A stretch of DNA of 64,000 nt from Halorientalis sp. (GTDB taxonomy: Archaea; Halobacteriota; Halobacteria; Halobacteriales; Haloarculaceae). The notes beneath the pieces were generated by a model, which saw nothing but the letters and a program-made list of their open reading frames with translations, had not been told where the DNA came from and searched no databases. Of this stretch, positions 24,697-33,540 are shown in pieces. A program made the position numbers and the translations under genes. The first letter of the stretch is position 1. Each line of letters starts with the position of its first letter. The stretch spans positions 1 to 64,000 of the forward strand of contig NZ_JAQCNH010000142.1 in the NCBI RefSeq assembly GCF_028275115.1, read 5' to 3'.

Positions 24697-26118
24697 ATGA
24701 CCGGACACGTTTCTCGTCCCCGCTTCGCGACGCTTCTGGCAGGGTCGGCCGTGGGCGTGTACCTGCTCGTCGTCGCCGGCGCGACTGCGGCCGTCGCGGA
24801 CGCCGCGAGCGCCTGCTCGACGTGGCCGGTGTGTTCCCGTCCCCCGACGCTGGCCGAACCGCCGCTGCTGGTGGCCTGGGGCCACCGCGTGGCCGCGGCG
24901 CTCGTAGGTGTACTGGTCCTCGCCACCGCCTGGACCGGTCTGCGACGAGCGACGGTGTCACGGCGGGTGAAGGCCGCACTGGCCTTCGCGCTCGTCCTGT
25001 TTCCACTGCAGGTAGTACTCGGCGCACAGGTCGCGACCACCACCGCCGCGAACCCGTTCCCGGCGGCCCACCTGCTCACCGGGATGGGCATCTTCGCCGG
25101 TCTGACCCTCGCGCTCGCCTGGCAACTGGAGCCCCGCGACGTCGGACGACCGGCGACCGAACCCGAACCCGAACCGGAACTGGAACCGACACCACCCGCG
25201 GAAGAAGCGTCCGAAGACAGCGAGCAACCGTCGCTCCCGGACAGTTCACTGGCGCGAGTCACACACGTCGTTGGCGCGTACTTCCGGCTGATGAAGCCAC
25301 GACTGATGTGGCTGCTCTGTCTCGTCGCCTCAGCGGGGATGGCACTCGCTGCCGGCCCCGACCTCGCGGTCCGGACCGTCGCACTGACGCTCGGCGGCGG
25401 CGTTCTCGCCATCGGCGCGAGCGGGACGTTCAACCACGTTCTCGAACGTGACCGGGACAAGAAGATGGACCGGACGAGCGACCGACCGGTCGCGACCCAC
25501 CAGCTTCCCGTCCGCAACGCCGTAACGTTCGGGTTGGTGCTGACGGCCGCCTCCGTGGCGGTTTTCCTGCAGGTGAACCTGCTCGCTGCCGCGCTCGGAC
25601 TGTCAGCCATCCTGTTTTATAGCGTCATCTACACGCTGGTGCTCAAGCCCAACACGGTACAGAACACGGTCATCGGTGGGGCAGCTGGTGCCCTGCCGGC
25701 CCTGATCGGGTCGGCCGCGGTAACGGGGACCATCGGCCTGCCCGGACTCATGCTGGCCGGCGTCATCTTCGTCTGGACGCCGGCGCATTTCTACAACCTC
25801 GCGCTCGCGTACAAAGACGACTACGAGCGCGGCGGTTTCCCCATGATGCCGGTCGTTCGTGGTGAAGCGACCACCCGGAAACACATTCTGCTGTGGCTGG
25901 CCACGACGCTGCTGGCCGCTGCCGGGTTGGGGGCGCTGACGAATCTCGGCTGGGTGTACGCCGTCACGACGACCGGACTCGGCGCGGTGTTCCTTTGGGC
26001 GGTCGTTCGCCTCCACCGCGAACGCGACGAGTCCGCGGCGTTCCGTGCGTTCCACGCGTCGAACGCCTACCTCGGGGCCCTGCTACTGGCAATCGTCGTC
26101 GACGCACTCGCCGTATGA
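24697..26118 (+). CDS. ctaB: Haem O synthase with CtaA-like N-terminal half (CtaA-CtaB fusion)
   Basis: A 473-residue fusion. Residues 1 to about 145 form four membrane helices resembling half of haem A synthase CtaA (CSTWPVCSRPP early, WGHRVAAALVG with a haem-ligand-type His, AAHLLTGMGIF with another). An acidic-proline linker (about 150-195, EPEPEPELEPTPP) leads to a complete protohaem IX farnesyltransferase (about 200-473) with NHVLERDRDKKMDRTSDRPV, the diphosphate-binding Asp motif, and YKDDYERGGFPMMPVVRG. It attaches farnesyl to haem B for the oxidase whose CoxB is encoded divergently. The fusion is known in haloarchaea. ATG 24697 is chosen over GTG 24682. Its stop overlaps the next gene by 4 bp. 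Confidence 0.9.
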   Translation: MTGHVSRPRFATLLAGSAVGVYLLVVAGATAAVADAASACSTWPVCSRPPTLAEPPLLVAWGHRVAAALVGVLVLATAWTGLRRATVSRRVKAALAFALVLFPLQVVLGAQVATTTAANPFPAAHLLTGMGIFAGLTLALAWQLEPRDVGRPATEPEPEPELEPTPPAEEASEDSEQPSLPDSSLARVTHVVGAYFRLMKPRLMWLLCLVASAGMALAAGPDLAVRTVALTLGGGVLAIGASGTFNHVLERDRDKKMDRTSDRPVATHQLPVRNAVTFGLVLTAASVAVFLQVNLLAAALGLSAILFYSVIYTLVLKPNTVQNTVIGGAAGALPALIGSAAVTGTIGLPGLMLAGVIFVWTPAHFYNLALAYKDDYERGGFPMMPVVRGEATTRKHILLWLATTLLAAAGLGALTNLGWVYAVTTTGLGAVFLWAVVRLHRERDESAAFRAFHASNAYLGALLLAIVVDALAV

Positions 26119-26801
26119 CAACCGACGCCTCTATTTCGAATCGACTCGCGGGACTCAGACCGGACAGAGAGGAATTGCTGATCGCCGCCATGGTCGTCAA
26201 CTCGGAGGTACTCCTGCTGGGTGTCTACTGGCTCGTCAGTTCGAGTGAGTTGACGAGTCTCCTGGCCGTCCGCTACTGGGTCTACCCGTTCGTCTGGATC
26301 AACGTCGGCCTGTGGGCGATATTCAAGACGGTGCCGGCGTCTGCCGACGATCGAGACCGCTGGCTCGCCGGTGTCATTGCGGTCGGCTACTTCGCGGTGC
26401 TGGCGTACTTCGGCGGTCTGGTCGGTCCCGCCAGTAGTGCCGCCGGACGGAGTCTGCGGCTCACGGTGCTGGCGCTGCCGCCGGGGTGGGCACCGACGCT
26501 AATCTATAACGGGGGCGTCCTCTCCGCGGCGCTGTTCCCATTCAAACTCGTCGGCTACGTCGCGCTGGCGTACTTGGTGTACGCGACGGTGCTGGACGCC
26601 GCAGGCTCGGCGGTGACCGGTGTGCTCGGCCTGCTCTCCTGTGTCAGCTGTACGTGGCCCGTGCTCGCTTCGCTGGCGACCGGCGTTCTCGGCAGTGGGA
26701 GCGCCATCGCCGGCGCGGTGTACAGTCAGTCCTACGGCCTCTCGACGCTCGTGTTCGTGGTGACGGTGGGACTACTGTACTGGCGACCGTTCGGGCGGTG
26801 A
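26115..26801 (+). CDS. Haloarchaeal membrane protein downstream of ctaB
   Basis: A 228-residue protein with six or seven hydrophobic helices, overlapping the ctaB stop codon (ATGA). The segment LLSCVSCTWPVLASLATGV has a CxxC pair at the start of a helix, a plausible metal or redox site. The gene regularly follows ctaB in haloarchaea in my recollection, so a role in oxidase assembly or haem handling is a fair guess, but no activity is established. The reading frame is intact and hydrophobicity is even along its length. Confidence 0.72.
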   Translation: MTTDASISNRLAGLRPDREELLIAAMVVNSEVLLLGVYWLVSSSELTSLLAVRYWVYPFVWINVGLWAIFKTVPASADDRDRWLAGVIAVGYFAVLAYFGGLVGPASSAAGRSLRLTVLALPPGWAPTLIYNGGVLSAALFPFKLVGYVALAYLVYATVLDAAGSAVTGVLGLLSCVSCTWPVLASLATGVLGSGSAIAGAVYSQSYGLSTLVFVVTVGLLYWRPFGR

Positions 26802-26808
26802 CGAATCC

Positions 26809-26815
26809 TTTTTTT
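26809..26815 (+). promoter_or_regulatory. T7 element ahead of the SelW-like gene (promoter, possibly also terminator)
   Basis: Seven T lie 8 bases after the stop of the preceding membrane protein gene and are centred 25 bases before the ATG at 26837. Both a terminator for the upstream gene and a TATA-like box for the downstream one are credible; the spacing favours the promoter reading. Confidence 0.4.
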
Positions 26816-26836
26816 GTTCAGTCTCGAAGACTAGGT

Positions 26837-27067
26837 ATGCCGGAAGTCGAAATCGAGTACTGCGTTCCCTGTGGCTTCCTCGAGCGTGCAGAGAACGTCC
26901 AACACGTACTGCTGGCGACGTTCGGAGAGAAACTGGACGCGGTAACGTTGCGAACCGGGGCGAACGGCGTGTTCCGCGTGACCGTCAGCGGTGACCTGGT
27001 GTACGACAAACAGGAATCGGAGTACGACGTAGACGACATCGTCCGTCGGGTGCGTGACCACGTCTAA
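26837..27067 (+). CDS. Rdx family protein (SelT/SelW/SelH-like)
   Basis: A 76-residue thioredoxin-like protein with the redox motif CVPC (Cys9-Cys12) at the end of the first strand, EIEYCVPCGFLERAENV, and the following helix and strands expected of SelW-type proteins (KLDAVTLRTGANGVFRVTV, LVYDKQ). Cysteine replaces the selenocysteine of animal members. The role is probably thiol redox or sensing, cytosolic. The gene sits between the ctaB-linked membrane protein and an ABC transporter operon on the same strand. Confidence 0.85.
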   Translation: MPEVEIEYCVPCGFLERAENVQHVLLATFGEKLDAVTLRTGANGVFRVTVSGDLVYDKQESEYDVDDIVRRVRDHV

Positions 27068-27116
27068 GCGGGGCCGAACCGACGGGCTTAGGACGATACC
27101 GGTCCGCGGTCAGACA

Positions 27117-28085
27117 ATGACAGCAGCCGTCGTCGCCGAGGACGTTCGCCGGGTCTACGGTGACACGACCGCGCTGGACGGCGTCACACTCGCCGTCGAC
27201 GAAGGGGACGTGTTCGCGCTGATCGGACCGAACGGCGCGGGGAAAACCACGCTCGTCCGGGCGTTGCTCGGCACGACGGACGCCGAGGGCGACGTGCGGG
27301 TATTCGGGAAGCCGCCACGGGCAGTCGAGCGGGCACGGCTGGGGTCACTACCCCAGTCGTTCGACCCGCCTGCGCGCCTGACCGCCCGGGAGTTGCTCGA
27401 TTACTACGGTGGATTGTACGACGACGCGCGCCCGGTGGCGGCGGTGCTGGACGATGTCGGACTAACCGACGACGCGGACACGTGGTACGAGGCGCTCTCG
27501 GGCGGACAGCAGCGCCGGGTCTGTGTCGGGACGGCGCTGGTCAACGACCCGGACCTGCTCGTGCTGGACGAACCGACGACGGGGATCGACCCTGCTGGTC
27601 GGCGGGCACTCTGGCGACTCATCGAAGACCTCGCGGCCGGCGGAACGACCGTCTTCCTGACGACCCACTACATGGCCGAGGCAGAGCGACTGGCCGACGA
27701 GGTGGGGCTGGTCGCCGACGGGCAACTCGTCGCTCGCGACTCGCCCGACGCTCTGGTCGCCGACCACGGCGGGGAGAGCCGGCTGGTGGTCGATACCGAT
27801 ACCGACGCCGCTCTCGCCGGAGAGCTGGACTATCCCGCCGAGCTGGCGGACGGGCAGTTGACCGTCTACGACGTACCGCCAGAGGAGATCGGCGCGGTCG
27901 TCGCCGCGCTCGACGCGGCCGGCGCGGCCTACGAGTCTCTCAGCTGGACCGAACCCGACCTCGAAGACGTGTATCTCGACCTCACCGGGCAGGCCGTGAC
28001 CGCGAGCGGTGAGACGGTCCGGCGCGGCGAGACGCCTCTCGCCGACGGGGGCCAGAACGGTCGAGACGGAGGGACGCACCGATGA
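27117..28085 (+). CDS. ABC-2 type exporter, ATP-binding subunit
   Basis: A 322-residue ATPase with Walker [13 protein letters not shown]-loop LPQSFDPPARLT, signature LSGGQQRRV, Walker B LLVLDEPTTGIDP and switch TTHYMAEAERL. A C-terminal extension of about 100 residues (from about 220) resembles the regulatory/dimer region of the drug-exporter (CcmA/NatA-like) class. It overlaps the permease start by 4 bp, so these make one two-component exporter. Substrate unknown; neighbours ctaB and the SelW-like gene hint at respiratory maturation, as with NosFY-like systems, but there is no direct evidence. ATG 27117 is chosen over the upstream ATG at 27054. Confidence 0.87.
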   Translation: MTAAVVAEDVRRVYGDTTALDGVTLAVDEGDVFALIGPNGAGKTTLVRALLGTTDAEGDVRVFGKPPRAVERARLGSLPQSFDPPARLTARELLDYYGGLYDDARPVAAVLDDVGLTDDADTWYEALSGGQQRRVCVGTALVNDPDLLVLDEPTTGIDPAGRRALWRLIEDLAAGGTTVFLTTHYMAEAERLADEVGLVADGQLVARDSPDALVADHGGESRLVVDTDTDAALAGELDYPAELADGQLTVYDVPPEEIGAVVAALDAAGAAYESLSWTEPDLEDVYLDLTGQAVTASGETVRRGETPLADGGQNGRDGGTHR

Positions 28086-28855
28086 GTGCAGCCGGGCGGG
28101 TCGGCGCCGCCACCGTCGCCGCCGGGAAGTCGTTCCTCCGGCGACGGACGGCGGTTTTCTTCACGTTTTTCTTTCCGGTCATCATCATCCTGATCTTCGG
28201 GTCGCTGGTCCAGACCGGCGGTGGCGGGACCGGTCTGTTCACCGAGCCTGCGGCCTACTACGTGCCCGGCTACCTCGCAGTCGTGGTTCTGTTCACGCCG
28301 CTGTCCCGCGTCGGAAGCGAGGTCGCCCGCCACCGCGAGGGTAACCAGTTCGAGAAGCTCGCGACGACGCCGCTGTCGCGGTGGGAGTGGCTGCTGGCCC
28401 AGACGCTGGTCAACGTCGTCATCATCGGGCTGGCCGGACTCCTCCTGCTCGGGTTGATCACGGTCGTGACCGGCGCAGAACTCGCGTTCACGCCGTTGTT
28501 GATTCCGTTCGTCTTTCTCGGGGTCGCGCTGTTCTGTGGTGGAGGCGCGCTACTCGGGAGTTTCGCCGGGTCGCAGGACGGCGTCATCGCGGCGAGTAAC
28601 GGGGTCGCGCTCCCCCTGCTCTTTCTCTCCGAGACGTTCGTCCCGCCGTCGATGCTGCCGGAGTGGTTCCGGCCCGCCATTCTGCTATCGCCGCTGACGT
28701 ACTTCTCGCGGGGCGTACGGGCGGTGAGTTACGGCCAGGGCGTCGAACCGCTCGCGGGCCTGCCGACGGACCCGCTGTTCTCACTCGGGGTACTCGCGGG
28801 ACTGACGTTGGTGTTTTTTGCCGGCGGTGCCGCAGCGCTTCCACGGACGGACTGA
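28082..28855 (+). CDS. ABC-2 type exporter, permease subunit
   Basis: A 257-residue permease with six membrane helices typical of ABC-2 transporters: a first helix after the charged start (FLRRRTAVFFTFFFPVIIIL), an external loop with a GGGGTG turn, and the family motif FVPPSMLPEWFRPAILLSPLTYFSRGVR before the last helix. ATGA overlap with the ATPase gene shows tight coupling. It presumably exports a small molecule or lipid-linked compound. Followed by about 150 bp without features. Confidence 0.86.
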   Translation: MSAAGRVGAATVAAGKSFLRRRTAVFFTFFFPVIIILIFGSLVQTGGGGTGLFTEPAAYYVPGYLAVVVLFTPLSRVGSEVARHREGNQFEKLATTPLSRWEWLLAQTLVNVVIIGLAGLLLLGLITVVTGAELAFTPLLIPFVFLGVALFCGGGALLGSFAGSQDGVIAASNGVALPLLFLSETFVPPSMLPEWFRPAILLSPLTYFSRGVRAVSYGQGVEPLAGLPTDPLFSLGVLAGLTLVFFAGGAAALPRTD

Positions 28856-29002
28856 CACCCGTGGGACCGGTGTCACACCGTTCCCCGCCGAACCGGCCAG
28901 ATGTGCCGGCGCGGAGCACGGTCGGACCGACGGCTGCGGCGGGAGTGTCCTCATCGGATCAACTCCGGTCGTCTGAGGGGGGCCAGACCTGCCAGCAGTT
29001 CC

Positions 29003-29356
29003 TCACAGGTCCAACTTCCTGGCCGTGTCGAATACTCGCTCGACTGGAACCGTCCCGTTCCTGTCGTACGAAACCACGATAGCCTCGTACCGTGAGGACG
29101 GGAACTGGAAGATAACGATGTCTTCGAGTAGGTACATCTGGCCGAAGTATGTGCCACCGTTGACCGTCTGGCGCATGTTGTCCGAAGAGATCTGATTCCC
29201 CATGTGTTCACGGTACGTCGCATCGAAATCCGCGTCCGTGTACACATCCTCGAGGTCGTCCCTGAGGTACGCCAGATCCCAGGAGACCGCAGACAGGGTC
29301 AGTACAAGACGCATATCCGCGTCGATGTCTCGAAATTCCCGAACTACGTCGTCCAT
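29003..29356 (-). CDS. Hypothetical protein with a haloarchaeal small-domain signature
   Basis: A 117-residue soluble protein starting MDDVVREFRDIDADMR. It contains LAYLRDDLEDVYTDADFDA and a C-terminal strand-rich part with YLLEDIVIFQFPSSR and AIVVSYDRNG. The YLRDDL segment and overall size recall a family of about 110-residue haloarchaeal proteins (DUF7522-like), but I hold this loosely. Base composition is a bit lower in GC than neighbours, hinting at an accessory gene. It is isolated by about 150-210 bp on each side. ATG 29356 is favoured; ATG 29383 adds MYIRPLRCC. Confidence 0.6.
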   Translation of the reverse strand: MDDVVREFRDIDADMRLVLTLSAVSWDLAYLRDDLEDVYTDADFDATYREHMGNQISSDNMRQTVNGGTYFGQMYLLEDIVIFQFPSSRYEAIVVSYDRNGTVPVERVFDTARKLDL

Positions 29357-29568
29357 ACAGCATCTCAGTGGGCGGATATACACATGAAATTACGCCCGGT
29401 ATCGGTGTCGTAATACAGAGTATCTCCCGACGTACCGGCCAGAGAGCGGCCCGGTCGGCGGACGAATAACACGGCCGGACGTGTACACCGGACAGTCTCG
29501 GTATCTATCGGCCCGGTTACGTCCGGAGGAGGTGAACACCGTTCCAGGGATGCGCACGCTCCGAGTTC

Positions 29569-30228
29569 TCACTCACGGTCTGACGGCAGTCGAGTAGGCG
29601 GAAGCGGCCGTATCGAGACCAGCAGGAAGAGGAGACCGGCGCTGTGACCTCGCGGCGTCCAGCCGTAGACGTGATTCAGGAGCAGGTACGTGACGATGCC
29701 GAGCGCGAGCGAGAGGCCCCACGCGGTGACGGCGACTCGCCCGACTTTCGGGTGGATTGTGTCCCGCAGTTCCGCTGGCGAACGAGTCAGGCCGAGAACG
29801 ACTGCGTGAAGAACAACGGGCACGGCCAGTGCCGACAGCAGGATGTGGACGGCGAGCATGAGCAGGTACGCGGTCCGGACCGGTCCACCCACGTCGATGG
29901 CTTTCTCGAACCCGCCGCCGACTTTCAGCAGGTAGAGGACGAGAAAAATCATGATGAGGGTGAAGGCGGTCAGCATGGCCGCACGGTGTCTGCGAATCTC
30001 GTCGTTCCGGACGAAGTAGACGCCGGCGAGGATGGCGGCGAGCGCGAGCGTATTGACGACGGCGATGGCGTCACCCAGAAGGATGACGACGTCCCGGCTG
30101 AACTCCGGGAGCGGAAGCATTCCACCGAACGCGCCGATCACTAGCGCGTATCCAACAATCGAGAGAACTGTCGTGACGACGCGTGGGTGAGCCTTCGGCC
30201 AGCGCTGCAGGTCGTCGGCAACTGCCAT
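29569..30228 (-). CDS. DUF420 membrane protein (CtaM-like)
   Basis: A 219-residue protein with five or six helices. Conserved DUF420 features are FVRNDEIRRHRAAMLTAF and the helix-borne histidines in AVHILLSALAVPVVLHAV, plus TIHPKVGRVAVTAWGLSL near the end. The Bacillus member CtaM is needed to mature haem A-type oxidases, so a role in assembly of the CoxB-containing oxidase is plausible. ATG 30228 (MAVADDLQRWPK) is the better start. It is divergent from the B12-binding subunit gene. Confidence 0.82.
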   Translation of the reverse strand: MAVADDLQRWPKAHPRVVTTVLSIVGYALVIGAFGGMLPLPEFSRDVVILLGDAIAVVNTLALAAILAGVYFVRNDEIRRHRAAMLTAFTLIMIFLVLYLLKVGGGFEKAIDVGGPVRTAYLLMLAVHILLSALAVPVVLHAVVLGLTRSPAELRDTIHPKVGRVAVTAWGLSLALGIVTYLLLNHVYGWTPRGHSAGLLFLLVSIRPLPPTRLPSDRE

Positions 30229-30506
30229 ACCGATTCTGGGGACCCATCGGGCATCAGTCCGTCGCATTCGATCGGCTCAGCGGCCGTGTTTCGCGGCCCC
30301 GTACCCGGTTATCGGGCTGCTCCGCGACGTCGTGCGCGGGCCGACGAGCATCCCGAGGACCGACGATGGGTTCGATGATGCGCCGTTCCGTCGCGGTTTC
30401 TGCAAGAGATGCCGAACACGGATGCTCGGCCACGGGTCGTGAGCCGCTGGCCAGACACCCGGCGACAACAGCAAGAGTGAAAGTCCAGTCTCTGTTATAC
30501 CAGGGC

Positions 30507-30926
30507 ATGAGTGAAGCGCAGGAACAACGGACGATCCGGTGTCTCGTCGGAAAGGTGGGGCTAGACGGCCACGACCGCGGCGCACACGTCATCGCGCGGG
30601 CGTTCCGCGACGCGGGCTTCGAGGTCATCTACTCGGGACTGCACAAGGCGCCCGAGGAGGTCGTTCAGGCGGCGGTTCAGGAGGACGTGGACGTACTGGG
30701 CCTCTCGATTCTCTCGGGCGCACACAACACGCTCGTCCCGAAAATCATGGACGGCCTCGAAGAGTACGGCGCGAAAGAGGACACGCTGATTCTCGTTGGC
30801 GGGATCATCCCCGACGAGGATCGTGACGAACTGCTCGACCTCGGTGTGTCGCGCATCTTCGGCCCTGGAGCGTCCATGGACGAGATCGTCGATTTCATCC
30901 GCGAGAACGCGCCCGAGCGACAATGA
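30507..30926 (+). CDS. mcmA2: Methylmalonyl-CoA mutase, B12-binding small subunit
   Basis: A 139-residue cobalamin-binding domain. The base-off/His-on motif D-x-H-x-x-G is Asp20-His22-Gly25 in KVGLDGHDRGAHVIA, with the later SILSGAH and GGIIPDEDRDEL segments that contact the dimethylbenzimidazole tail. In archaea the mutase is split into a catalytic large subunit and this small one; the large subunit is not in the window. It helps convert methylmalonyl-CoA to succinyl-CoA, the end of propionyl-CoA assimilation. The next gene is its GTPase chaperone MeaB. ATG 30507 is chosen; the frame upstream is not coding-like. Confidence 0.9.
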   Translation: MSEAQEQRTIRCLVGKVGLDGHDRGAHVIARAFRDAGFEVIYSGLHKAPEEVVQAAVQEDVDVLGLSILSGAHNTLVPKIMDGLEEYGAKEDTLILVGGIIPDEDRDELLDLGVSRIFGPGASMDEIVDFIRENAPERQ

Positions 30927-30999
30927 CTCTCGTGGGACGTCCAGCGCCGACAGCACGGAGCGCCAGCGACGACAGGAGCGACAGACGGAGTGGTCTCCA

Positions 31000-32046
31000 G
31001 TGACGGAGTTGATCGAGAACCTGCTCGACGGCGACCACCGGGCCCTGGCCCGCACGATAACCAAGATCGAGGACCGCGCGCCGGGCTACCGCGATCTGGT
31101 CTCACAGTTACACGAACACACCGGCCAAGCCGACGTAATCGGCATCACTGGGAGTCCCGGCGCGGGCAAGTCGACACTCGTGGACAAGATGGCCGAGGAG
31201 TATCGCGACCGCGGACTCACCGTCGGTGTCATCGCGATCGACCCGTCCTCGCCGTTCACCGGCGGAGCAGTTCTCGGAGACAGGATCCGGATGGCCTCGA
31301 ACACAGGTGATATGGACGTGTTCTTCCGCTCGATGTCTGCGCGTGGCTCACTGGGCGGACTCTCGACCGCCACGACGGACGCGGTCAAGGCGCTCGACGC
31401 CTTCGGCAAGGACAAAGTCATCATCGAGACAGTGGGTGCGGGGCAAAACGAGGTCGACATCGTCCGAATGGCCGACACCGTGGCCGTGCTGGTCCCGCCG
31501 GCCAGCGGCGACGACGTACAGATGCTCAAAGCGGGTATCCTGGAGATTGCGGACCTGTTCGCCGTCAACAAGGCCGACCTCGACGGGGCGAACAGGACCG
31601 TGCAGGAACTCCGCGAGATGATCGAGATGCGACGGGACGAACTCGCCGTCGCCACCGGCCACCACGGTGCGGTCGAGAAGACATCGCCGGGCGGGGGCGG
31701 GGCCGACGAGGAAACCGACGACGAACCCTCCTGGTCGCCGTCCATCGTCGAGACGGTGGCGAAACGCGGCGAGGGACTCGGAGAACTCCTGTCGATACTG
31801 GACGACCACCGCGAGTATCTCGTCTCGTCGGGGCAACTGGAGAGCAAAGCTCGCGACCGCTACGCCGCCGAGATCAGGACGCTCCTGCGGGAAGACTCGG
31901 CCGAGCTGCTGGCAGAGGAGATCGAGGCCCGCGGCGGTATCGAAGGGTTCGTCGACCGCGTACTCGACCGCGAGACCGACCCCTACGCCGTCGCGGACGA
32001 CCTGCTCGACCCGGTCGTAGAGTGCGTCGAATCGAAGCGAGACTGA
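31000..32046 (+). CDS. meaB: Methylmalonyl-CoA mutase-associated GTPase MeaB
   Basis: A 348-residue G3E-family P-loop GTPase. Walker A GSPGAGKST is at residues 51-59, followed by the MeaB-type segment AIDPSSPFTGGAVLGDRIRM, switch region IIETVGAGQNEVDI and guanine-specificity NKAD. It loads, gates and protects the B12-dependent mutase. The start is GTG at 31000 (reads MTELIENLLDGDHRA), 73 bp after the small-subunit gene, so the two are likely co-transcribed. An acidic Gly-rich loop (GGGGADEETDDE, around residue 235) is a haloarchaeal insertion. Confidence 0.9.
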   Translation: MTELIENLLDGDHRALARTITKIEDRAPGYRDLVSQLHEHTGQADVIGITGSPGAGKSTLVDKMAEEYRDRGLTVGVIAIDPSSPFTGGAVLGDRIRMASNTGDMDVFFRSMSARGSLGGLSTATTDAVKALDAFGKDKVIIETVGAGQNEVDIVRMADTVAVLVPPASGDDVQMLKAGILEIADLFAVNKADLDGANRTVQELREMIEMRRDELAVATGHHGAVEKTSPGGGGADEETDDEPSWSPSIVETVAKRGEGLGELLSILDDHREYLVSSGQLESKARDRYAAEIRTLLREDSAELLAEEIEARGGIEGFVDRVLDRETDPYAVADDLLDPVVECVESKRD

Positions 32047-32505
32047 GCGCGTTCCCACCGTCCGAGAGCAGACGTAGACGTGTGTACGACAGTTTCCCTG
32101 ACGACAGCACGAGACTATCCCGGCCTCGACTGCCGGATACAGTCGTTGTACGCCCTTCGTCGGGAATCGTTGGCGAATCGTCGTGTGAGGATTGCGTGTA
32201 CTCGACGGAACCGGCTCGGCAACAGAGCTCCCTTCGTCGGGCCGGCCCCAGTTGGCTGGGTGCGGTCGCTATGGCGACCCTGCCGGGTCGTTCGGAGAGT
32301 CGGGAGCGGGGACCGGCGGGACGGCGGACGCGCTCGCGGCGGTGACCACGACAGAGGGAACTATCTTCTGACAGCGAGAGAATCCCGCCGTTCACGCCGG
32401 GCGTGAATCGCGTAAGCTCCGGGCATACGCTGACAGTGTTGCTGGCTGGATATTCAACGGTGAGTCGCGGCCAATAAATCACTCAAACAGCATTCGTTGT
32501 GTATT
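32047..32505. other. Gene-free stretch before the TnpB remnant, with a hairpin at 32391-32407
   Basis: About 460 bp without a convincing gene; the open frames here are Arg-rich and unlike neighbours. Its last part contains TTCACGC-CGG-GCGTGAA (32391-32407), a perfect 7-bp stem with a 3-base loop about 100 bases before the TnpB start. Elements of the IS200/IS605 type have subterminal hairpins, so this could be the left end; that is inferred. A CCAATAAATC stretch (about 32471-32480) may be the tnpB promoter. Confidence 0.4.
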
Positions 32506-33528
32506 GTGAATCTGACCGTCACCCGCAGTTACGTCGGCACCATTCAGAATCACCGGCAGGTGGGTGACGATTTGGATTCACTTGGAGATTCCGCCGCGAA
32601 AATCTGGAATGTTGCACGCTGGACCGCTGGCCGCATCTGGGACCAGACTGGCGAAATTCCAGACGACGGCCCGCTGAAGTCTTACATGAAAACACGGGAC
32701 TGCTGGAAAAACCTGAACTCGCAGTCAAGTCAGAAGGTCCTTGAACAACTTTCTGACGCTTTCCAGTCGTGGTTCGACGTGCGGCACAAGGATGAAACGG
32801 CGAATCCGCCCGGCTACCGCAAACACGGCGACGAACGGCCACGTAGTACAGTCACGTTCAAACCAGACGGCTTCAAACACGACTCAGAGAATAACCGCGT
32901 TCGACTGTCGAAAGGAAAGAATCTGAAAGACGGGTTCTCTGACTTCGTTCTCTGCGAATACGAAACCCGGCCAGACGGAGACCTCAGCGCCATGAAAACC
33001 GTTCAGAACGTCAGAATCGTTTGGAATGGCGACGAATGGGAAGTCCACTTCGTCTGCAAGGAGGAAGTGGAAGTTACTGAGTCGGCAGGCGACGGCGTGG
33101 CTGGTGTTGACCTCGGGATTAAGAACATCGCCGCAGTCGCATTCCCAGACGAATACGTGCTGTATCCTGGGAACACGGTGAAACAGGACAAACACTACTT
33201 CACGAGAGCCGAATACGATACAGAAGGTGAGAACGGCCCGTCAGAACGAGCAGAGTGGGCACGACAGAAACGCTCACGGCGTGAGACGCATTTCTACCAT
33301 GTTCTCACTGACGCCCTTATTGACGAGTGTGTTGAGCGAGGTGTTGGAACGTTGGCGGTGAGTTGGCCGGAAGATGCCCGCGAAGACGACTGGGGCAAAA
33401 CCGGGAAAATAACTCCGAGTCCGCACGGAGCGGATAGGAGTAACTGCTGTGTGGCACAGCCGGCAGTCCACTTGTTCGATACATCGACGGGGAGAGTAGC
33501 CCTACAAGAACAAGTCACAGGACTGTAG
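32506..33528 (+). pseudogene. tnpB: TnpB (RNA-guided nuclease of IS elements), internally deleted
   Basis: A 340-residue TnpB-like protein, shorter than the usual 400-430. The N-terminal helical/wedge region (VTRSYVGTIQNHRQVGDDLD) is normal; RuvC-I is intact with Asp202 in AGVDLGIKNIAAVAF; the RuvC-II region (VGTLAVSWPEDAREDDWGK, about 280-298) retains acidic residues. Then the frame jumps at about residue 301-311 to the typical extreme C-terminus (NCCVAQPAVHLFDTSTGRV). The zinc finger and RuvC-III, which holds the third catalytic Asp, are absent. It should therefore not cut DNA, though RNA or DNA binding might persist. Start GTG 32506; TTG 32497 is an alternative. Confidence 0.82.
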
Positions 33529-33540
33529 ACCAGCAAACAT

